Origin: Alistipes sp. ZOR0009
GTDB lineage: Bacteria; Bacteroidota; Bacteroidia; Bacteroidales; ZOR0009
Reading direction: 5' to 3'
Length of the DNA: 64,000 nt
Assembly (NCBI RefSeq): GCF_000798815.1
Contig: NZ_JTLD01000016.1
Span: 1 to 64,000 of the forward strand
Shown: one piece after another, positions 16,373-25,780 of the stretch
Layout of the letters: each line of letters opens with the position of its first letter
Numbering within the stretch: the stretch's first letter is position 1
Made by a program: the position numbers and the translations under genes
The notes under the pieces: model-generated
What the model was told of the DNA's origin: nothing
The model's database searches: none
What the model saw: only the letters and a program-made list of their open reading frames with translations

Positions 16373-18901
16373 ATGTTGGAAAGACTAAAGGCTAGGGTAG
16401 AAGAGGAGTTTGGAGAAAAGATAACAACTGTAAAGCATTGTCAGATTTTATCCGAATCTATACGCGATAAATGTGGTGGTACTGTAAGCGAAACTACGCT
16501 TAGGCGTCAGTGGAACTTGCTATCAAAAACGTCAAAACCATCGCTTCATACATTAAATTTGCTATCCCAGTATGTCAATTATGAATCTTGGGATGATTTT
16601 CTTGCGAAAAATTCGAAAGTAGAAGCAAGCCGCGATGAAGTTTTTCAGTGGCATTTAGGTAAGCAAAATGCAGAGAAGTACTCTTTAGGTTCTGTTAACT
16701 ATTTATTTAAAAGAGCAGGGATTGCCGCAGAGGATGTTATAAAACGCTACTTTGTGGACGATAGCATTGGTGCTCTGCTTGACTCTAACTTTAAGGCAAC
16801 AGCATTAGTTGGACCTGGTGGATATGGGAAGTCTTTGGGAATGGCCTCGTGGGTATATCGCCATGTTAAAAAGCGGCGGTTTGAAGACAGTATCATATTT
16901 TTTATAAATGGTAGCCAGGTTGATGGCCTTTATAATTCGAGCGTTTCCATAGCGAGTTGGCTCTCAACTCAAGTCTTTCGTACAGGCGATAATGTATTTG
17001 CTAATAACGATTACCTCTCCAATCGCCAGTTTATCCTGATTGTTGATGCATTGGATGAAATTGATAGTACGCTTACAAAATCGAATACTTTCTTTAAAAA
17101 GCTGGTAGATTTTATCGGAACCTATGAGAATGTAAAGGTTGTCGTTTCTGCCCGAACTAGCGTATGGTCAAGAGAGTTGGTTTATGAAATTTTGGGACAC
17201 GAAAGTTCGCACTCCCAGTGGATGGGGTTGATAACTAATCCGCTAAATGGTGATGCAACAAATCTACCTCCTTTGAATTACAAGGAAATTCAGGATGTTT
17301 TAGATAATCAGATCAATAAAAAAAATAGGAAAAAGAAGATTATTGTCGATCACTTAAATTTTGCGCTAAAGGAGACTGTTTCGCATCCGTACATGCTTAA
17401 AATATTTGTCTCTATCTATTCTGAAGAGATGCTCTTGCTGCAAAATTACAATGATTTGATTGATGAATTTGTAAGCCGAGAGATTGTAAATTCGAAGTGG
17501 GCTGCGGAAAAGTTGGATATCATAAACTTTATTCTTAAAAGCCAGGATTATGGTAAGCGGTTGCAGCCTGTAAAGAAGAACGACTTAAAGGATAAGTACC
17601 CCGTTCATTTACGGAAAAACGGGAACTATTTTGCCGCCTATGAGCATCTGCTCGCTTTTGGTATTTTGTCTGAGGAGACGGTCGAAAATCGATTTAAAAA
17701 CATGGTGACTCAAGTCGATTTTTCGCACTCCAACCTTAGGGATTTGCTTATTATTAGGTACGTTGTAGAACGGAATAATGGTGTAGATTTCAACTTGTTC
17801 AAGATTGTTGATCAGGAATACTGTAATTCAGACTTAAAGGTTCGCATTGTCAATGGGCTGTATGCTTTAGCTTATTCAGAAAACAACTTCGATGCTTTAA
17901 AAGACTTTTACTCGCTACCTCCCTCTATTACTTTGGATAAGGATATTCTTAGAGCAAGCATTTTTCAGTTTAGATCGGATAGGCCAATTCAGAGCTTGCT
18001 GATTAAGGAGTATGGAAAATATACTGCTGCAAAAGAAAATCTTACGAATAACATTTTTGATTTTGATGGGCTAAATACATCGTTTAATAAAATGTTGGAG
18101 ACGCTTCTTCCTTTGGCCAATACGCCGAATGAGCGGATTTACTGCTTAGCAGGACTGGCAATTTCCAACGCGCAGCTTCTTAAATACGACGACTTTTTAG
18201 GGTTATCTGCCGACTTATTTGATATTAAGGTTGACAAAACGATTGGCACTTATTCGTTAATTATCTACGGTATTTGGAAGATTTACTATGCATATATTCT
18301 GCATAATAAGGAGTACATCGCTTCTTTGCTCGATGATTTGCATCGGGTCGAAGAGTTTTACGTGGCTAGGTATGAAAATAAGACGTTGGCAAGAGTAAAC
18401 TTCTACTTAGAAATTATACCACACCTACTTCTTTTTAAAGATTCGAGGCGTGCAAACTCTCTATTGCAGTCTTTTTCTGACATTTCCCTACCTAAAGTTA
18501 TTGATGATCCTAAAACATTAATGGCAATTGATTTATACAAGAAGTTGTGTAACGAAGAAAATGGCGTATTAAAGGAACTAACTCCTTTCGAATCGTTTAC
18601 TTTAGAGCGTCAGATCAACTCGTTGTCGTTGAACCAAAGTTATATTAATAGAATTTGTGCTTATGTTTTGCTGGCCTACAGCTGTTTAAGAATGAACGAT
18701 CAGGAGAAGTTTATGTACTACTACAGAAATGCTCTTGAAATATCGGGAAACTGCAAGTACAAGTTGGCAGAGGTTGCTCTTCTTAAATATTTAGCGAAGA
18801 TACTAGCCGAGGTTAATCTACACAAAGAAGCACAAAGCTTTAGAGACTACTCCGTAACGTTGGTAGAGCGTCATTTCGAAAATTTCTATGATTTGGTATA
18901 G
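16373..18901 (+). CDS. STAND/NACHT-type NTPase with N-terminal HTH-like domain and helical-repeat C-terminus
   Basis: The 842-residue protein has three visible parts. Residues 1-80 form a helical DNA-binding-like domain with SETTLRRQWNLL and SLHTLNLLSQYVNYESWDDF, a module seen at the N-terminus of varied Bacteroidota proteins. Residues about 140-430 form an NTPase core: Walker A GPGGYGKS at 147-154, Walker B ILIVDALDEID at 221-231 with the LDE form typical of NACHT, and a sensor-like VVVSARTS at 257-263. The rest is helical and resembles TPR or similar repeats near the end. There is no signal peptide or membrane segment. STAND NTPases act as ligand-triggered switches; some defend against phage and some regulate transcription. 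No effector nuclease or toxin domain is visible. The gene stands alone and ends 2 bp from the convergent lipoprotein gene. Confidence 0.72.
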   Translation: MLERLKARVEEEFGEKITTVKHCQILSESIRDKCGGTVSETTLRRQWNLLSKTSKPSLHTLNLLSQYVNYESWDDFLAKNSKVEASRDEVFQWHLGKQNAEKYSLGSVNYLFKRAGIAAEDVIKRYFVDDSIGALLDSNFKATALVGPGGYGKSLGMASWVYRHVKKRRFEDSIIFFINGSQVDGLYNSSVSIASWLSTQVFRTGDNVFANNDYLSNRQFILIVDALDEIDSTLTKSNTFFKKLVDFIGTYENVKVVVSARTSVWSRELVYEILGHESSHSQWMGLITNPLNGDATNLPPLNYKEIQDVLDNQINKKNRKKKIIVDHLNFALKETVSHPYMLKIFVSIYSEEMLLLQNYNDLIDEFVSREIVNSKWAAEKLDIINFILKSQDYGKRLQPVKKNDLKDKYPVHLRKNGNYFAAYEHLLAFGILSEETVENRFKNMVTQVDFSHSNLRDLLIIRYVVERNNGVDFNLFKIVDQEYCNSDLKVRIVNGLYALAYSENNFDALKDFYSLPPSITLDKDILRASIFQFRSDRPIQSLLIKEYGKYTAAKENLTNNIFDFDGLNTSFNKMLETLLPLANTPNERIYCLAGLAISNAQLLKYDDFLGLSADLFDIKVDKTIGTYSLIIYGIWKIYYAYILHNKEYIASLLDDLHRVEEFYVARYENKTLARVNFYLEIIPHLLLFKDSRRANSLLQSFSDISLPKVIDDPKTLMAIDLYKKLCNEENGVLKELTPFESFTLERQINSLSLNQSYINRICAYVLLAYSCLRMNDQEKFMYYYRNALEISGNCKYKLAEVALLKYLAKILAEVNLHKEAQSFRDYSVTLVERHFENFYDLV

Positions 18902-18903
18902 GC

Positions 18904-20520
18904 TTAGTTTCTTGTTTTGTAGACTTTCTTGAGGTAGAGATAGTTCATCGGATTAGGTTCTAAGCCATGGATGTTAGTCTTTACAAATCGTACAGCTTTA
19001 TCAAAGTATAGAGGAATACATGGCGTTTCGTTTGCTAAGATGGCGCTCATTTTTGCAAATGTTGCAGCTCTTGCTTCTGAAGTCTGCGTGAATGACAGTT
19101 CGTATAGCTTATCAAATTCCTGATTCTTGAAGCGTGTATAGTTTGGTCCATTAGGACTTTCGTTTTTTGAGTAGAATAGGGCCATGTAATTTTCTGGGTC
19201 GGGATAGTCCGCGATCCAAGATCCCCTGAAAAGAGGTAGCTTTCCTGATGCCATTTGCTGGCGGAATGAAGGTCCAGGAACAACATCAATTTCGATATTC
19301 AGCCCTAAAAGCGACAAATCGTGCTGTATGAACTCTATCAAATCGACATAATCCTCCGTTGTAGTTATTGTGATGGTCGAGATTCCTTTTCCATTGGGAT
19401 GTCCAGCCTTTCTTAATAGTTCTGCAGCAAGAGTGGGGTTGTAGGCGTAGGGTTTCTCTGTATATCCTAGGCCGGGAATTGAGGTTGGGACAATGCCACT
19501 TTCTGCAGCAGTTGCAATATTCTTTCGAAGGTGCTTTAGCATTTTATGCCTATCAAAGCCAACTGCAATCGCTTTTCGAACAAGCGGGTTCATTAAAGGA
19601 TGATTGGAGGCTAGGTTTTGAGTCACCCCTAGGTATTCGCTGTTTAGGTAGGGCGATTCAAGCATCTTTATCCTACTTTTATACTTGGGGTTTAACTTTC
19701 CTGAGTTGGTGATAATCTCGTCTTTGGTAGATTGGTTAACGCCAGAGATAAAGTCTAAACTTCCCCTTATGAACTCCATAAATTCAGAGTACTTATCGGT
19801 AATGAAGGATATGTTGATTGCATTTAAGTAAGGTAATCGTTTCCCATTACCATCAAATTCGAAGTAGTTGGGATTCTTTACCAGAACCAGCATTTCTCCT
19901 TCTCTCCACATTTTAAACTTGAAGGGGCCAGTCCCAACGGGGTGCTTGCGAAAATCATCCTTATAGATGCTGATAGCCTCGTGAGGCACAACGTATGCAA
20001 CAGGCATTGCCAGCATTCCTAGGAAGTAGGGGGCTGGTTTGGTTAACTTAATCTGTAGTGTTGAGTCATTTAATGCGAAGAAACCGTTGCTGTAGAACGT
20101 AGTATCGATGCCGGAAAACACCCATCGGCTGGGGGAGGCAACTTTGTCGTCGAGCACACGATTAAAAGAGTACACAAAGTCTGCAGCAGTAACTCGCCTT
20201 CCTTTTCCGTTGGGAAAGGCTGGATCGTCGTGGAAGGTTACGTCTTTGCGGAGGTGAAAGGTGTAGATTAGCTTATCGGCGCTGGACTCCCACGATTTAG
20301 CAATGGCCGGTTCTACCGCGAGGCTGTCGTTAAGCTGCACAAGCCCGTTAAAAATTTGAACGGTAGGCCATATGGTTGGAAGGTTGGTGGCAAATGCTGG
20401 GTCGAGGGTGGCTATTCCTTTAGATTCGTTGAATCGGAGAACATCGTATAGCTCGCTCTTTTTGTTGGAGCAACTAAAAAGGCTAATAGCCAGCGCAAAT
20501 AGGAGGAATTTCTTTATCAC
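18904..20520 (-). CDS. Peptide ABC transporter substrate-binding lipoprotein (SBP family 5)
   Basis: A 538-residue OppA/DppA-like binding protein. Residues 1-17 form a lipoprotein signal with the lipobox LFSC, so Cys17 is the probable lipid anchor. Family features follow: LDPAFATNLPTI, IFNGLVQLND, the AADFVYSFNRVLD motif and HPVGTGPFKFKMW. It should bind oligopeptides or a similar substrate in the periplasm. No permease or ATPase genes are adjacent, so it must work with components encoded elsewhere. Its stop is 2 bp from the stop of the convergent NTPase gene with no terminator between them. Confidence 0.9.
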   Translation of the reverse strand: MIKKFLLFALAISLFSCSNKKSELYDVLRFNESKGIATLDPAFATNLPTIWPTVQIFNGLVQLNDSLAVEPAIAKSWESSADKLIYTFHLRKDVTFHDDPAFPNGKGRRVTAADFVYSFNRVLDDKVASPSRWVFSGIDTTFYSNGFFALNDSTLQIKLTKPAPYFLGMLAMPVAYVVPHEAISIYKDDFRKHPVGTGPFKFKMWREGEMLVLVKNPNYFEFDGNGKRLPYLNAINISFITDKYSEFMEFIRGSLDFISGVNQSTKDEIITNSGKLNPKYKSRIKMLESPYLNSEYLGVTQNLASNHPLMNPLVRKAIAVGFDRHKMLKHLRKNIATAAESGIVPTSIPGLGYTEKPYAYNPTLAAELLRKAGHPNGKGISTITITTTEDYVDLIEFIQHDLSLLGLNIEIDVVPGPSFRQQMASGKLPLFRGSWIADYPDPENYMALFYSKNESPNGPNYTRFKNQEFDKLYELSFTQTSEARAATFAKMSAILANETPCIPLYFDKAVRFVKTNIHGLEPNPMNYLYLKKVYKTRN

Positions 20521-20591
20521 TTTGTAAGATTGCTGCTTTTGTAGCCAAAGATATTAAAAACGGCACGTTTGGCAGCCGCTTAACTGAAATA

Positions 20592-20620
20592 AAAACGCCC
20601 ATCCATTGGACGGGCGTTTT
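20592..20620 (-). terminator. Intrinsic terminator of the YbjQ gene
   Basis: Stem AAAACGCCC / GGGCGTTTT with inner CCA-TTGG pairing, 13 bp beyond the YbjQ stop on the minus strand. Confidence 0.88.
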
Positions 20621-20632
20621 GCTATAATCATC

Positions 20633-20947
20633 TTACAATAGTCTAACAGCAGTGCCGCTTACCGAAACCATAAGCATACTTTGTCCAATTGTTTCGTAGT
20701 CGATGTCAATTCCTACGACAGCATTGGCTCCTTTACGCTGTGCATCTTCAATTACTTCGCGAAGGGCGGTATCTTTGGCTTCTTTTAAAACCTCTTCGTA
20801 CGAGGAGGATCGTCCGCCAACGATGTCCCTAATTCCTGCCATGAAGTCTCTGAAAATGTTGGCTCCAATCACGGTTTCGCCTGTTACAATGCCGAGGTAT
20901 TCAACAATTTGACGTCCCTCGATGGTTGGGGTTGTGCTTACAATCAT
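20633..20947 (-). CDS. YbjQ family (UPF0145) heavy-metal-binding-like protein
   Basis: The 104-residue protein matches the YbjQ family along its length: [21 protein letters not shown] at the start, [20 protein letters not shown] in the middle and [13 protein letters not shown] near the end. Members form pentamers; the family is annotated as metal-binding from structure, but no metal ligands are obvious here and the function is unknown. It is a single-gene unit transcribed toward its own terminator. Confidence 0.93.
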   Translation of the reverse strand: MIVSTTPTIEGRQIVEYLGIVTGETVIGANIFRDFMAGIRDIVGGRSSSYEEVLKEAKDTALREVIEDAQRKGANAVVGIDIDYETIGQSMLMVSVSGTAVRLL

Positions 20948-21040
20948 AGTTTTAGAATTGTATTTAGCGTAAAGTTAGCAAATCTTTTGGATGAATAGTA
21001 GCGATTCTGGTTATACGCTTGGCGTTTATTGGCTTCTATT

Positions 21041-21072
21041 TTTGAAGAAACCGCTTTAGGTGATTAACTTTG
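21041..21072 (+). promoter_or_regulatory. Canonical Bacteroides-type promoter of mutS2
   Basis: TTTG at 21041-21044 and TAACTTTG at 21065-21072 are separated by 20 bp, an exact match to the -33/-7 consensus. Transcription should start near 21079, downstream of the GTG at 21060, so that GTG cannot be the start codon. Confidence 0.8.
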
Positions 21073-21092
21073 CGGTACTAAAAAGAGAGAAA

Positions 21093-23564
21093 TTGATTTA
21101 CCCTAACAATTTTGAGGATAAAGTTGGCTTCGACCGTATTCGTCAGCTAACCGAACGTTACTGCGCAACCGAATTGGCAAAAGATAAGCTCCGTTTATCG
21201 ACCTTTTCGACCAGCTACGAGTGGATTATCCGTGAGGTTAATCTGGTGGAGGAGTTGCGGCAGATACTGATGATGGAGGAAGGATTTCCTCAGTCGGGAT
21301 ATGTAAATGTGGATAACCTTTTAAAGAAGCTCAATATCGTTGGCACGTTCCTCGATTCGGAGGAACTGGTGCTGCTTCGTAGCGCTTTGGAGGTTGTAAA
21401 TGCAATTGTGTCATTCCTGAATAATACGGAAGAGGGCAAGTATCCTTACCTGCTAACCATGTCGGAAGGTATAACTAGCTTTCCGCAGGTTGTTGCCGAT
21501 ATCGATCGTATCATCGACCGGTTTGGCCGGGTAAAGGACAACGCTTCTCCGAAGCTCCAAGAAATTAGAAGGGAGATACATGCCAAGGAGTCTCAAATAT
21601 CTCGGCGCATGGCAGCCATTCTTAAGCACGCGCAATCGGAAGGCTTTGTAGAGGACGATGTTCAGATATCCATACGCGAAGGACGCCCCGTGATTCCTGT
21701 AAGCGCCGCCAACAAGCGCAAGATTCGTGGCTTTGTGCACGACGAATCGGCTACGGGAAAAACTTTTTACGTGGAGCCTATCGAGGTGGTGGAGCTCAAC
21801 AACGAAATTAAGGAGCTGCATTACGACGAGCGCCGCGAGGTGATTGCCATCTTAACGGCCTTTGCCGATAAGCTGCGTCCGATGCTTCCCGATTTAATGG
21901 GGGCTATAGATTACATGGCCACCGTAGATTTTATCAAGGCTAAGGCAAAGTTGGCCCTCGATATCGATGCGGTAAAGCCCATTTTGGTAGACTATCCAAA
22001 CTTGAGCTGGCGAAACGCCAAGCACCCCATACTGACGTTAACCTTGCGCAAGGAAGGGAAAACGGTTGTCCCTTTAAATATCGAGCTAACCAAAGAAAAC
22101 CACCTGCTGCTTATATCAGGGCCCAACGCTGGGGGTAAGTCGGTTTGCCTAACCACGGTGGGGTTGCTGCAGTACATGCTTCAGTGCGGCTTTCTGGTGC
22201 CTCTGTCCGAGATTTCTGAAATGGGAATTTTCGAAAGCCTATTTATCGACATTGGCGATGAGCAAAATTTGGAGAACGACCTAAGTACCTACAGCTCGCA
22301 CCTTCTTAATATGAAGATGTTTTTGCGTGGGATCAGCGATAAGTCTATAATTTTAATTGACGAGTTTGGATCGGGAACAGAGCCTACAGTAGGAGGTGCC
22401 ATTGCCGAATCGTTGCTCGGGCAGTTTGTTGAAAAGAAAACCTTTGGCGTTGTAACCACCCACTTCTCCAACTTAAAATACTATGCTGCCGAAACAAAGG
22501 GCATCGTAAACGGTGCGATGATGTTCGATGTGCATAAGATTCAACCGCTGTTTAAGCTCGAAATGGGAAAACCAGGCAGCTCGTTTGCCTTCGAGATTGC
22601 CCGTAAGATTGGCTTACCCGAAAGCGTGCTGGCTTCGGCTGCCGAAAAGGTGGGCGACGACTACGTGAATATGGAAAAGCAGCTGCGACAAATTGCTCGC
22701 GACCGTAACTACTGGGAGAGCAAGCGTGATAAAATTAAGCGCAACGAGAAGCGTTTAGAGGAGCTGGTTGAAAAGTACGAGAAGGATCTTTCTGAAATTA
22801 AGGATTTACGGAAGGATGTGGTGGATAAGGCGCGGCAGGAGGCTAAGGGCATCCTATCCGAAGCCAACAAGAGCATCGAGCGTACCATTCGCGAGATAAA
22901 GGAAAGCAACGCCGAAAAGGAGAAAACCCGTATTGCACGCCGCCAGTTTGAGGAGGCAAAGGAAAAGATAGAGGAGGATGCCTCGTCGGAGGATGAGCGT
23001 ATTGCCCGAAAGATGGAGCAGCTTCGTTTACGGCAGGAGCGCAAGGGGAACAGGGCCGACTCAGCACCAAAGCCCGAGGCCAAGAAACCTCAAAAGCCGC
23101 TGGAACTTGGCGACAAGGTAAGGCTAAAAGGGCAGGACGCCGTTGGTGAAATTACCCAGCTTTCTGGAAAAACCGCAACGGTTGCCTTTGGGCATATCTA
23201 CACCTCCGTTAAGATCGACAAGCTGGATAGAGCCTCGAACGCGGAGTTTCAGCAAAAGATCAGGGACGACCGTAAGGTTTCATCGGCTGTTGTAGAAATG
23301 GGAACCCGTCGTAACAACTTTAAGAGCAATGTCGACTTGCGCGGTATGCGTGCCGATGAAGCGCTGGAGATTGTTCGTGATTTGGTAGACGAGGCCATCA
23401 TGCTCAGCATCTCCGACCTCAGAATTTTGCATGGTAAGGGGAGTGGCATTCTGAAGCAGCTCATTCGCGATTACCTAAAAACGGTTGATCTTGTAAAAAC
23501 GATGGGCGACGAGCGCGAGGAGCTCGGTGGAGCAGGTATAACCATCGTAAAGTTGGATGTCTAG
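21093..23564 (+). CDS. mutS2: Endonuclease MutS2
   Basis: MutS2 is a MutS-family ATPase with a nuclease domain that suppresses homologous recombination or rescues collided ribosomes, depending on the species. From TTG 21093 it has 823 residues beginning MIYPNNFEDKVGFDRIRQL, the usual family N-terminus. A GTG start at 21060 lies upstream of the predicted transcription start. Walker A GPNAGGKS is at about 343-350 and Walker B ILIDEFGSGTEP near 418-430. A long coiled coil precedes a KOW-like segment and the C-terminal Smr nuclease domain (VDLRGMRADEAL, RILHGKGSG). There is no N-terminal mismatch-recognition domain, which separates it from MutS. Confidence 0.95.
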   Translation: MIYPNNFEDKVGFDRIRQLTERYCATELAKDKLRLSTFSTSYEWIIREVNLVEELRQILMMEEGFPQSGYVNVDNLLKKLNIVGTFLDSEELVLLRSALEVVNAIVSFLNNTEEGKYPYLLTMSEGITSFPQVVADIDRIIDRFGRVKDNASPKLQEIRREIHAKESQISRRMAAILKHAQSEGFVEDDVQISIREGRPVIPVSAANKRKIRGFVHDESATGKTFYVEPIEVVELNNEIKELHYDERREVIAILTAFADKLRPMLPDLMGAIDYMATVDFIKAKAKLALDIDAVKPILVDYPNLSWRNAKHPILTLTLRKEGKTVVPLNIELTKENHLLLISGPNAGGKSVCLTTVGLLQYMLQCGFLVPLSEISEMGIFESLFIDIGDEQNLENDLSTYSSHLLNMKMFLRGISDKSIILIDEFGSGTEPTVGGAIAESLLGQFVEKKTFGVVTTHFSNLKYYAAETKGIVNGAMMFDVHKIQPLFKLEMGKPGSSFAFEIARKIGLPESVLASAAEKVGDDYVNMEKQLRQIARDRNYWESKRDKIKRNEKRLEELVEKYEKDLSEIKDLRKDVVDKARQEAKGILSEANKSIERTIREIKESNAEKEKTRIARRQFEEAKEKIEEDASSEDERIARKMEQLRLRQERKGNRADSAPKPEAKKPQKPLELGDKVRLKGQDAVGEITQLSGKTATVAFGHIYTSVKIDKLDRASNAEFQQKIRDDRKVSSAVVEMGTRRNNFKSNVDLRGMRADEALEIVRDLVDEAIMLSISDLRILHGKGSGILKQLIRDYLKTVDLVKTMGDEREELGGAGITIVKLDV

Positions 23565-23669
23565 CTTGTTTTGTTTAGGGTAAAACCCTGTAAGGATCAG
23601 GATCGCGTTGCCTCTTTTTTCGGGTAACGGAGATATGTATAGCGAAATTGATTTAACGAAGAGATAGAA

Positions 23670-23706
23670 AAGGGCCCCACTCTAGCATTTCCTAGAATGG
23701 GGCCTT
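23670..23706. terminator. Bidirectional terminator between mutS2 and the CDF gene
   Basis: A 13-bp stem GGCCCCACTCTAG / CTAGAATGGGGCC with one G-T pair, flanked by A and T runs. It serves both converging genes. Confidence 0.88.
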
Positions 23707-23722
23707 TCTTATTCTTTTCGCT

Positions 23723-24709
23723 TTACGGATGGTGCCGTTTGCTGCTGGATACATTCTCTGCCGTCCACTCTACTCTTTTCCGTAGTTCGGATTGGCGGTT
23801 TTGGCAGCTCTCTACCTCGCAAATAGGGCAGGCCTTAGCATGACAATCTTCGATATGAACGCTAAATTCTACCTGCTCGCCGTACTTTTCGAAGGCTAGG
23901 CACTCCAGCGCGTTGGCCTCGTAGTGCGCCTCCTTTACGGTAATGTACCAAGGTACAGTAAGGTGGCAGTCGATATGGTACACCGCGCCGTACTTTACTA
24001 TGCGGAGGTTGTGCAGGTCTACCCACTGCCTGTGCCGATGCTGGTTAAGGTGCTCTACCAGCTCCTCTATGAGCTTCATATCTGCCTCGTCCATGATTCC
24101 GGCAAGCGCATGGCGAACAATTTTTATCCCTTGGTAAATAATTAGTAGCGCAAAGATGATGGCCGTTGTGGCATCGAGCCAAGCCAACCCTGTAAACTTT
24201 AAAATAACTAGCCCTACAATGATTCCTACGGTGGTGTAGGTGTCCGATTGAAGGTGCTTGCCGCTGGCAACCAGCGCTAACGAGCTATTTTTCTTCCCTC
24301 GCTTAACGGCAATGCTCCCAATTACGTAGTTTACGATAGCCGAAAAGAGTACGAGGTAAATTCCATAGTCGAGCTGGGCTAGGGGAGTTGGGTTAAAAAG
24401 CGCGTTTACCGACTTGTAAATAATGGCAACCCCTGCAATGGTAATGAGCGCTCCTTCTATCCCTGCCGAAATGAACTCCACCTTTCCGTGACCGTAGGGG
24501 TGGTTTCGGTCTTTGGGTAACGACGAAAGGTAAAGGCTGTAGAGGCCAACGAAGCCCCCAATCACATTTACGATACTCTCCATTGCATCTGTAAAGATGG
24601 CTATGGAGCCTGTGATGTACCAAGCAATAAACTTGATGACAAATAAGCTTACTGCAACTACGGCAATAAGTTTTTGATAGTTGTAGTTTTCCTTCGAGGT
24701 TGCCTGCAT
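23723..24709 (-). CDS. Cation diffusion facilitator (CDF) metal exporter
   Basis: An inner-membrane antiporter that exports divalent metals such as zinc, iron or cobalt. From ATG 24709 it has 328 residues with six membrane helices in the first 200, the HPYGHGKVEF motif between helices 2 and 3, the HLQSDTYTTVG motif in helix 5, and a cytoplasmic C-terminal domain. The helix 2 site reads DAMES where zinc exporters usually have DxxHD-like residues, so metal choice is uncertain. The tail carries a Cys/His cluster (DCHAKACPICEVESC) that may bind metal. The open frame reaches 24757, but that codon overlaps the promoter at 24728-24758, so the internal ATG is preferred. Confidence 0.9.
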   Translation of the reverse strand: MQATSKENYNYQKLIAVVAVSLFVIKFIAWYITGSIAIFTDAMESIVNVIGGFVGLYSLYLSSLPKDRNHPYGHGKVEFISAGIEGALITIAGVAIIYKSVNALFNPTPLAQLDYGIYLVLFSAIVNYVIGSIAVKRGKKNSSLALVASGKHLQSDTYTTVGIIVGLVILKFTGLAWLDATTAIIFALLIIYQGIKIVRHALAGIMDEADMKLIEELVEHLNQHRHRQWVDLHNLRIVKYGAVYHIDCHLTVPWYITVKEAHYEANALECLAFEKYGEQVEFSVHIEDCHAKACPICEVESCQNRQSELRKRVEWTAENVSSSKRHHP

Positions 24710-24727
24710 GCCTAGGGGGATTTTAGG

Positions 24728-24758
24728 CAAAGATAGGTTAACTGCTGTTATAGACAAA
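24728..24758 (-). promoter_or_regulatory. Canonical promoter of the CDF gene
   Basis: On the minus strand TTTG (24758-24755) is followed after 19 bp by TATCTTTG (24735-24728). The predicted start site near 24721 leaves a leader of about 12 nt before ATG 24709. Confidence 0.8.
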
Positions 24759-24790
24759 GAATTTAGCCCTTATCGAGAGGAATGATGCCG

Positions 24791-24819
24791 CTTGATAAGC
24801 ACAAAATATTATAACTTTG
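24791..24819 (+). promoter_or_regulatory. Probable promoter of the HAD phosphatase gene
   Basis: TAACTTTG at 24812-24819 matches the -7 consensus exactly. CTTG at 24791-24794 is a weak -33 element at 17 bp. The leader to ATG 24956 would be about 130 nt. Confidence 0.5.
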
Positions 24820-24955
24820 CTCCGTTTTTTGATTTGGTATAAGGTTTGCAAAAGAGTTTTGGATTTTAATCATCATTCTTACCGTTGGTATACCTGAAAT
24901 TTTTTAAGAAGAGCAACTGCTATGCTTGGTAAAAGGGCATAGCTACTAAACTATT

Positions 24956-25765
24956 ATGGCAATGAACTACCGCATGCTAGTCCTAGATATGGACGATACC
25001 TTGCTTACAGACGATCATAAAATATCGGAACGAAATAGAGACTTACTGCTTAAGGCCCAGGAGAAGGGCGTTAAGGTGGTGCTTGCTTCGGGAAGGCCTA
25101 CCCCTGCAATGGTTGGCTACGCCAAAGAACTGCAGCTCGATAGGTTTGGCTCGTACATCATCTCCTTTAACGGGGCTGTTATTACCGACATGTCGAACAA
25201 CCAGCAGATATTTGAGCGCACGCTTACCACCGAAGAGGTGCACAGCCTGCACGATTTTAGCTTGATGCACAATGTTCACATTATCACCTACTCCAACAAG
25301 GGGATTATATCAGAGAGCGAGTCGGAGTTTATTAACATCGAAAAGAACCTAACAGGGCTGCCATTAAATCTGGTTCCTTCGTTTAAGGATGAGGTTAACG
25401 AGCCTACCGTTAAGTGTATTCTTCTTGACGATCCCGAGCGCCTGAAAGGGGTTGAGCGGGTTCTGAAATCGGAACGAAAAGACCTAAGCGTTGCTTTCTC
25501 AAAGCCGTTCTTTTTAGAGGTAATGCCTCAGGGAATTGATAAGGCCGCAAGTATAGAGGTGTTGGCAAAGAAGCTTAACATTGCGCAGGAACAAATTATT
25601 GCTGTGGGCAACGCCGGTAACGACCTCTCCATGATAGAGTATGCTGGCTTGGGTGTTTGGGTTGATAACGTAACGCCCGAACTTAGAGATAGGGCAGACT
25701 TTATTGTCGCCTCCAACATGAACGACGGCGTGGCCGAAGTGGTAGAACGGTTTTTATTAAATTAA
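24956..25765 (+). CDS. Cof-type HAD family phosphatase
   Basis: A 269-residue HAD hydrolase of subfamily IIB; members dephosphorylate sugar phosphates or cofactor intermediates such as FMN and HMP-PP. Motif I is LVLDMDDTLLTDD with the nucleophile Asp at residue 11. Motif II is VLASGRP, motif III uses the Lys in the C-terminal core (GIDKAASIEVLAKKL), and motif IV is VGNAGNDLSMIEYAG. The usual DxMND of motif IV reads NAGNDLSM, an acceptable variant. The substrate cannot be predicted. A second ATG two codons in would serve equally. Confidence 0.92.
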   Translation: MAMNYRMLVLDMDDTLLTDDHKISERNRDLLLKAQEKGVKVVLASGRPTPAMVGYAKELQLDRFGSYIISFNGAVITDMSNNQQIFERTLTTEEVHSLHDFSLMHNVHIITYSNKGIISESESEFINIEKNLTGLPLNLVPSFKDEVNEPTVKCILLDDPERLKGVERVLKSERKDLSVAFSKPFFLEVMPQGIDKAASIEVLAKKLNIAQEQIIAVGNAGNDLSMIEYAGLGVWVDNVTPELRDRADFIVASNMNDGVAEVVERFLLN

Positions 25766-25780
25766 GCACTCCATAATCTA

